In this document: piece after piece, positions 63,259 to 64,000 of the stretch
Layout of the letters: every line of letters starts with the position of its first letter
Position numbering within the stretch: position 1 is the first letter of the stretch
NCBI GenBank assembly: GCA_963699805.1
Contig: CAVOVH010000005.1
Span: 868,001-932,000 of the forward strand
Direction of reading: 5' to 3'
Source: JAGTVG01 sp963699805
GTDB lineage: Bacteria; Bacteroidota; Bacteroidia; Cytophagales; Cyclobacteriaceae
DNA length: 64,000 nt
The notes under the pieces: model-generated
Told to the model about the DNA's origin: nothing
The model's input: the letters and a program-made list of their open reading frames with translations, nothing else
Databases searched by the model: none
Program-made: the position numbers and the translations under genes

Positions 63259-64000
63259 TTAATCAATTCTAAGGAATGACTGATCCCGGGCCTCCAGAAT
63301 GGACTTTTCTCCCATAAGAAATCTGTCCACATTAATGGCAGCCTCTCTTCCTTCTGTGATGGCCCATACTACCAGGGATTGACCTCTTCTCATGTCACCG
63401 GCAGAAAATACCTTTTCAAGATTGGTCTGATAATTCTTATCTTTCACATTTCCCCGCTGATCCAGATCAATGCCAAGTTGGTTTAAAACACCATCGTGTT
63501 CCGGGTGAACAAAACCAATGGCCAGCAATGCCAGGTCACAGGGCAATTCTTTTTCTGTCCCTTCGATTTCTTTGAAGGTGGGCCTGTTGGTTTGTTTATC
63601 CACCTCCCATTCAATATCCACGATTTTCAGGGCTTTGACATTTCCTTTCTTATCTCCGATAAATTCCTTTGTCAGGATGGACCAGTGTCGTTCGCACCCT
63701 TCTTCATGGGAAGATGAGGTCTGGAGGATCATGGGCCATTGCGGCCAGGGATTATGTTCAGTCCGGTTTAAAGGAGGTCTGGTCAGAAGTTCAATTTGTG
63801 TCACAGACCGGGCACCATGACGGTTGGAAGTACCCACACAGTCTGATCCGGTATCACCCCCTCCAATCACGATCACTTGTTTATCGGTGGCAAGAATTTC
63901 GTCCTTTCGCATGAATTTTTCTCCAGCGATCCGTTTATTCTGCTGACTGAGAAATTCCATGGCAAAATAAACACCGTTCAGATCATTACCCGGAATGGGT
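63259..64000 (-). CDS. gltD: glutamate synthase small subunit, C-terminal part (cut by window edge)
   Basis: The frame stays open to the right edge (IPGNDLNGVYFAMEFL), so the 5' part lies outside. The visible part has the NADPH-binding VIVIGGGDTGSDCVGTSNRHGA, LLTRPPLNRTEHNPWPQWP, and the second FAD-binding motif VFSAGDMRRGQSLVVWAITEG. GltD passes electrons from NADPH to the large subunit for glutamate synthesis from glutamine and 2-oxoglutarate. The large-subunit gene would be expected next to it, outside the window. Confidence 0.92.
   Translation of the reverse strand, partial: PIPGNDLNGVYFAMEFLSQQNKRIAGEKFMRKDEILATDKQVIVIGGGDTGSDCVGTSNRHGARSVTQIELLTRPPLNRTEHNPWPQWPMILQTSSSHEEGCERHWSILTKEFIGDKKGNVKALKIVDIEWEVDKQTNRPTFKEIEGTEKELPCDLALLAIGFVHPEHDGVLNQLGIDLDQRGNVKDKNYQTNLEKVFSAGDMRRGQSLVVWAITEGREAAINVDRFLMGEKSILEARDQSFLRID

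Noticed and set aside
1..64000. CRISPR array or prophage
   Set aside because: No set of regularly spaced repeats, cas genes or phage structural genes was seen.

Overview
The window looks like a chromosomal segment of a member of the Bacteroidota. The support is: several promoters with the -7 box TAnnTTTG and little sign of Shine-Dalgarno sequences; a BT0820-type HAD phosphatase; SPOR and DUF1573 exported proteins; a one-piece beta-propeller/Y_Y_Y sensor histidine kinase; and several exported or lipoprotein glycoside hydrolases. A polysaccharide-degrading lifestyle is likely. I cannot place it more finely.

Layout. 1-4 kb holds a SPOR protein and a leftward glycosyltransferase/methyltransferase operon whose first gene is frameshifted. 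4-6.8 kb is a compact operon (isochorismatase-like, unknown, HAD, methionine aminopeptidase, Nudix). 8.1-11 kb is a methionine locus: promoter, SAM-I riboswitch, a 42-codon open frame ending in a cluster of cysteine codons, then metY and metX. A tRNA-Val(GAC) gene follows at 11.6 kb. A second, partial copy of its 3' end lies at 25.15-25.20 kb. The stretch between is visibly AT-richer and carries accessory material: a group II intron-like remnant, a frameshifted S41 peptidase with an outer-membrane protein, a GC-rich palindromic element next to a SnoaL-like gene, an IS3-family element, two GIY-YIG nuclease remnants, a small DNA-binding protein under a nested palindrome, an alpha-L-fucosidase between ~160-bp direct repeats, and a DUF362/propeller membrane protein. 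I read this as a decayed genomic island.

25-38 kb is core-like: mgtE; an operon of N-formylglutamate amidohydrolase, QEGLA-type metallocarboxypeptidase and GshB-like ATP-grasp ligase; uroporphyrinogen-III synthase; and a permease, glyoxylate aminotransferase and FAD/Fe-S dehydrogenase operon that together suggest glycolate (or lactate) use. 38-64 kb holds a GH2 beta-galactosidase, LemA/TPM envelope proteins, a GH clan A lipoprotein, a large sensor kinase, cysM, polA, a DUF5060-type lipoprotein, a threonine dehydratase-like enzyme, an ALDH7-like dehydrogenase, an orphan receiver protein, and the C-terminal part of gltD at the right edge.

The observations I rate highest are the riboswitch plus Cys-rich leader before metY, the tRNA-flanked island with a GIY-YIG remnant ending exactly at the partial tRNA copy, the ATP-grasp/QEGLA/amidohydrolase cluster, and the repeats and palindromes that look like cassette boundaries. 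Four genes carry clear single-base frameshifts. These may be consensus errors of the assembly rather than real pseudogenes.
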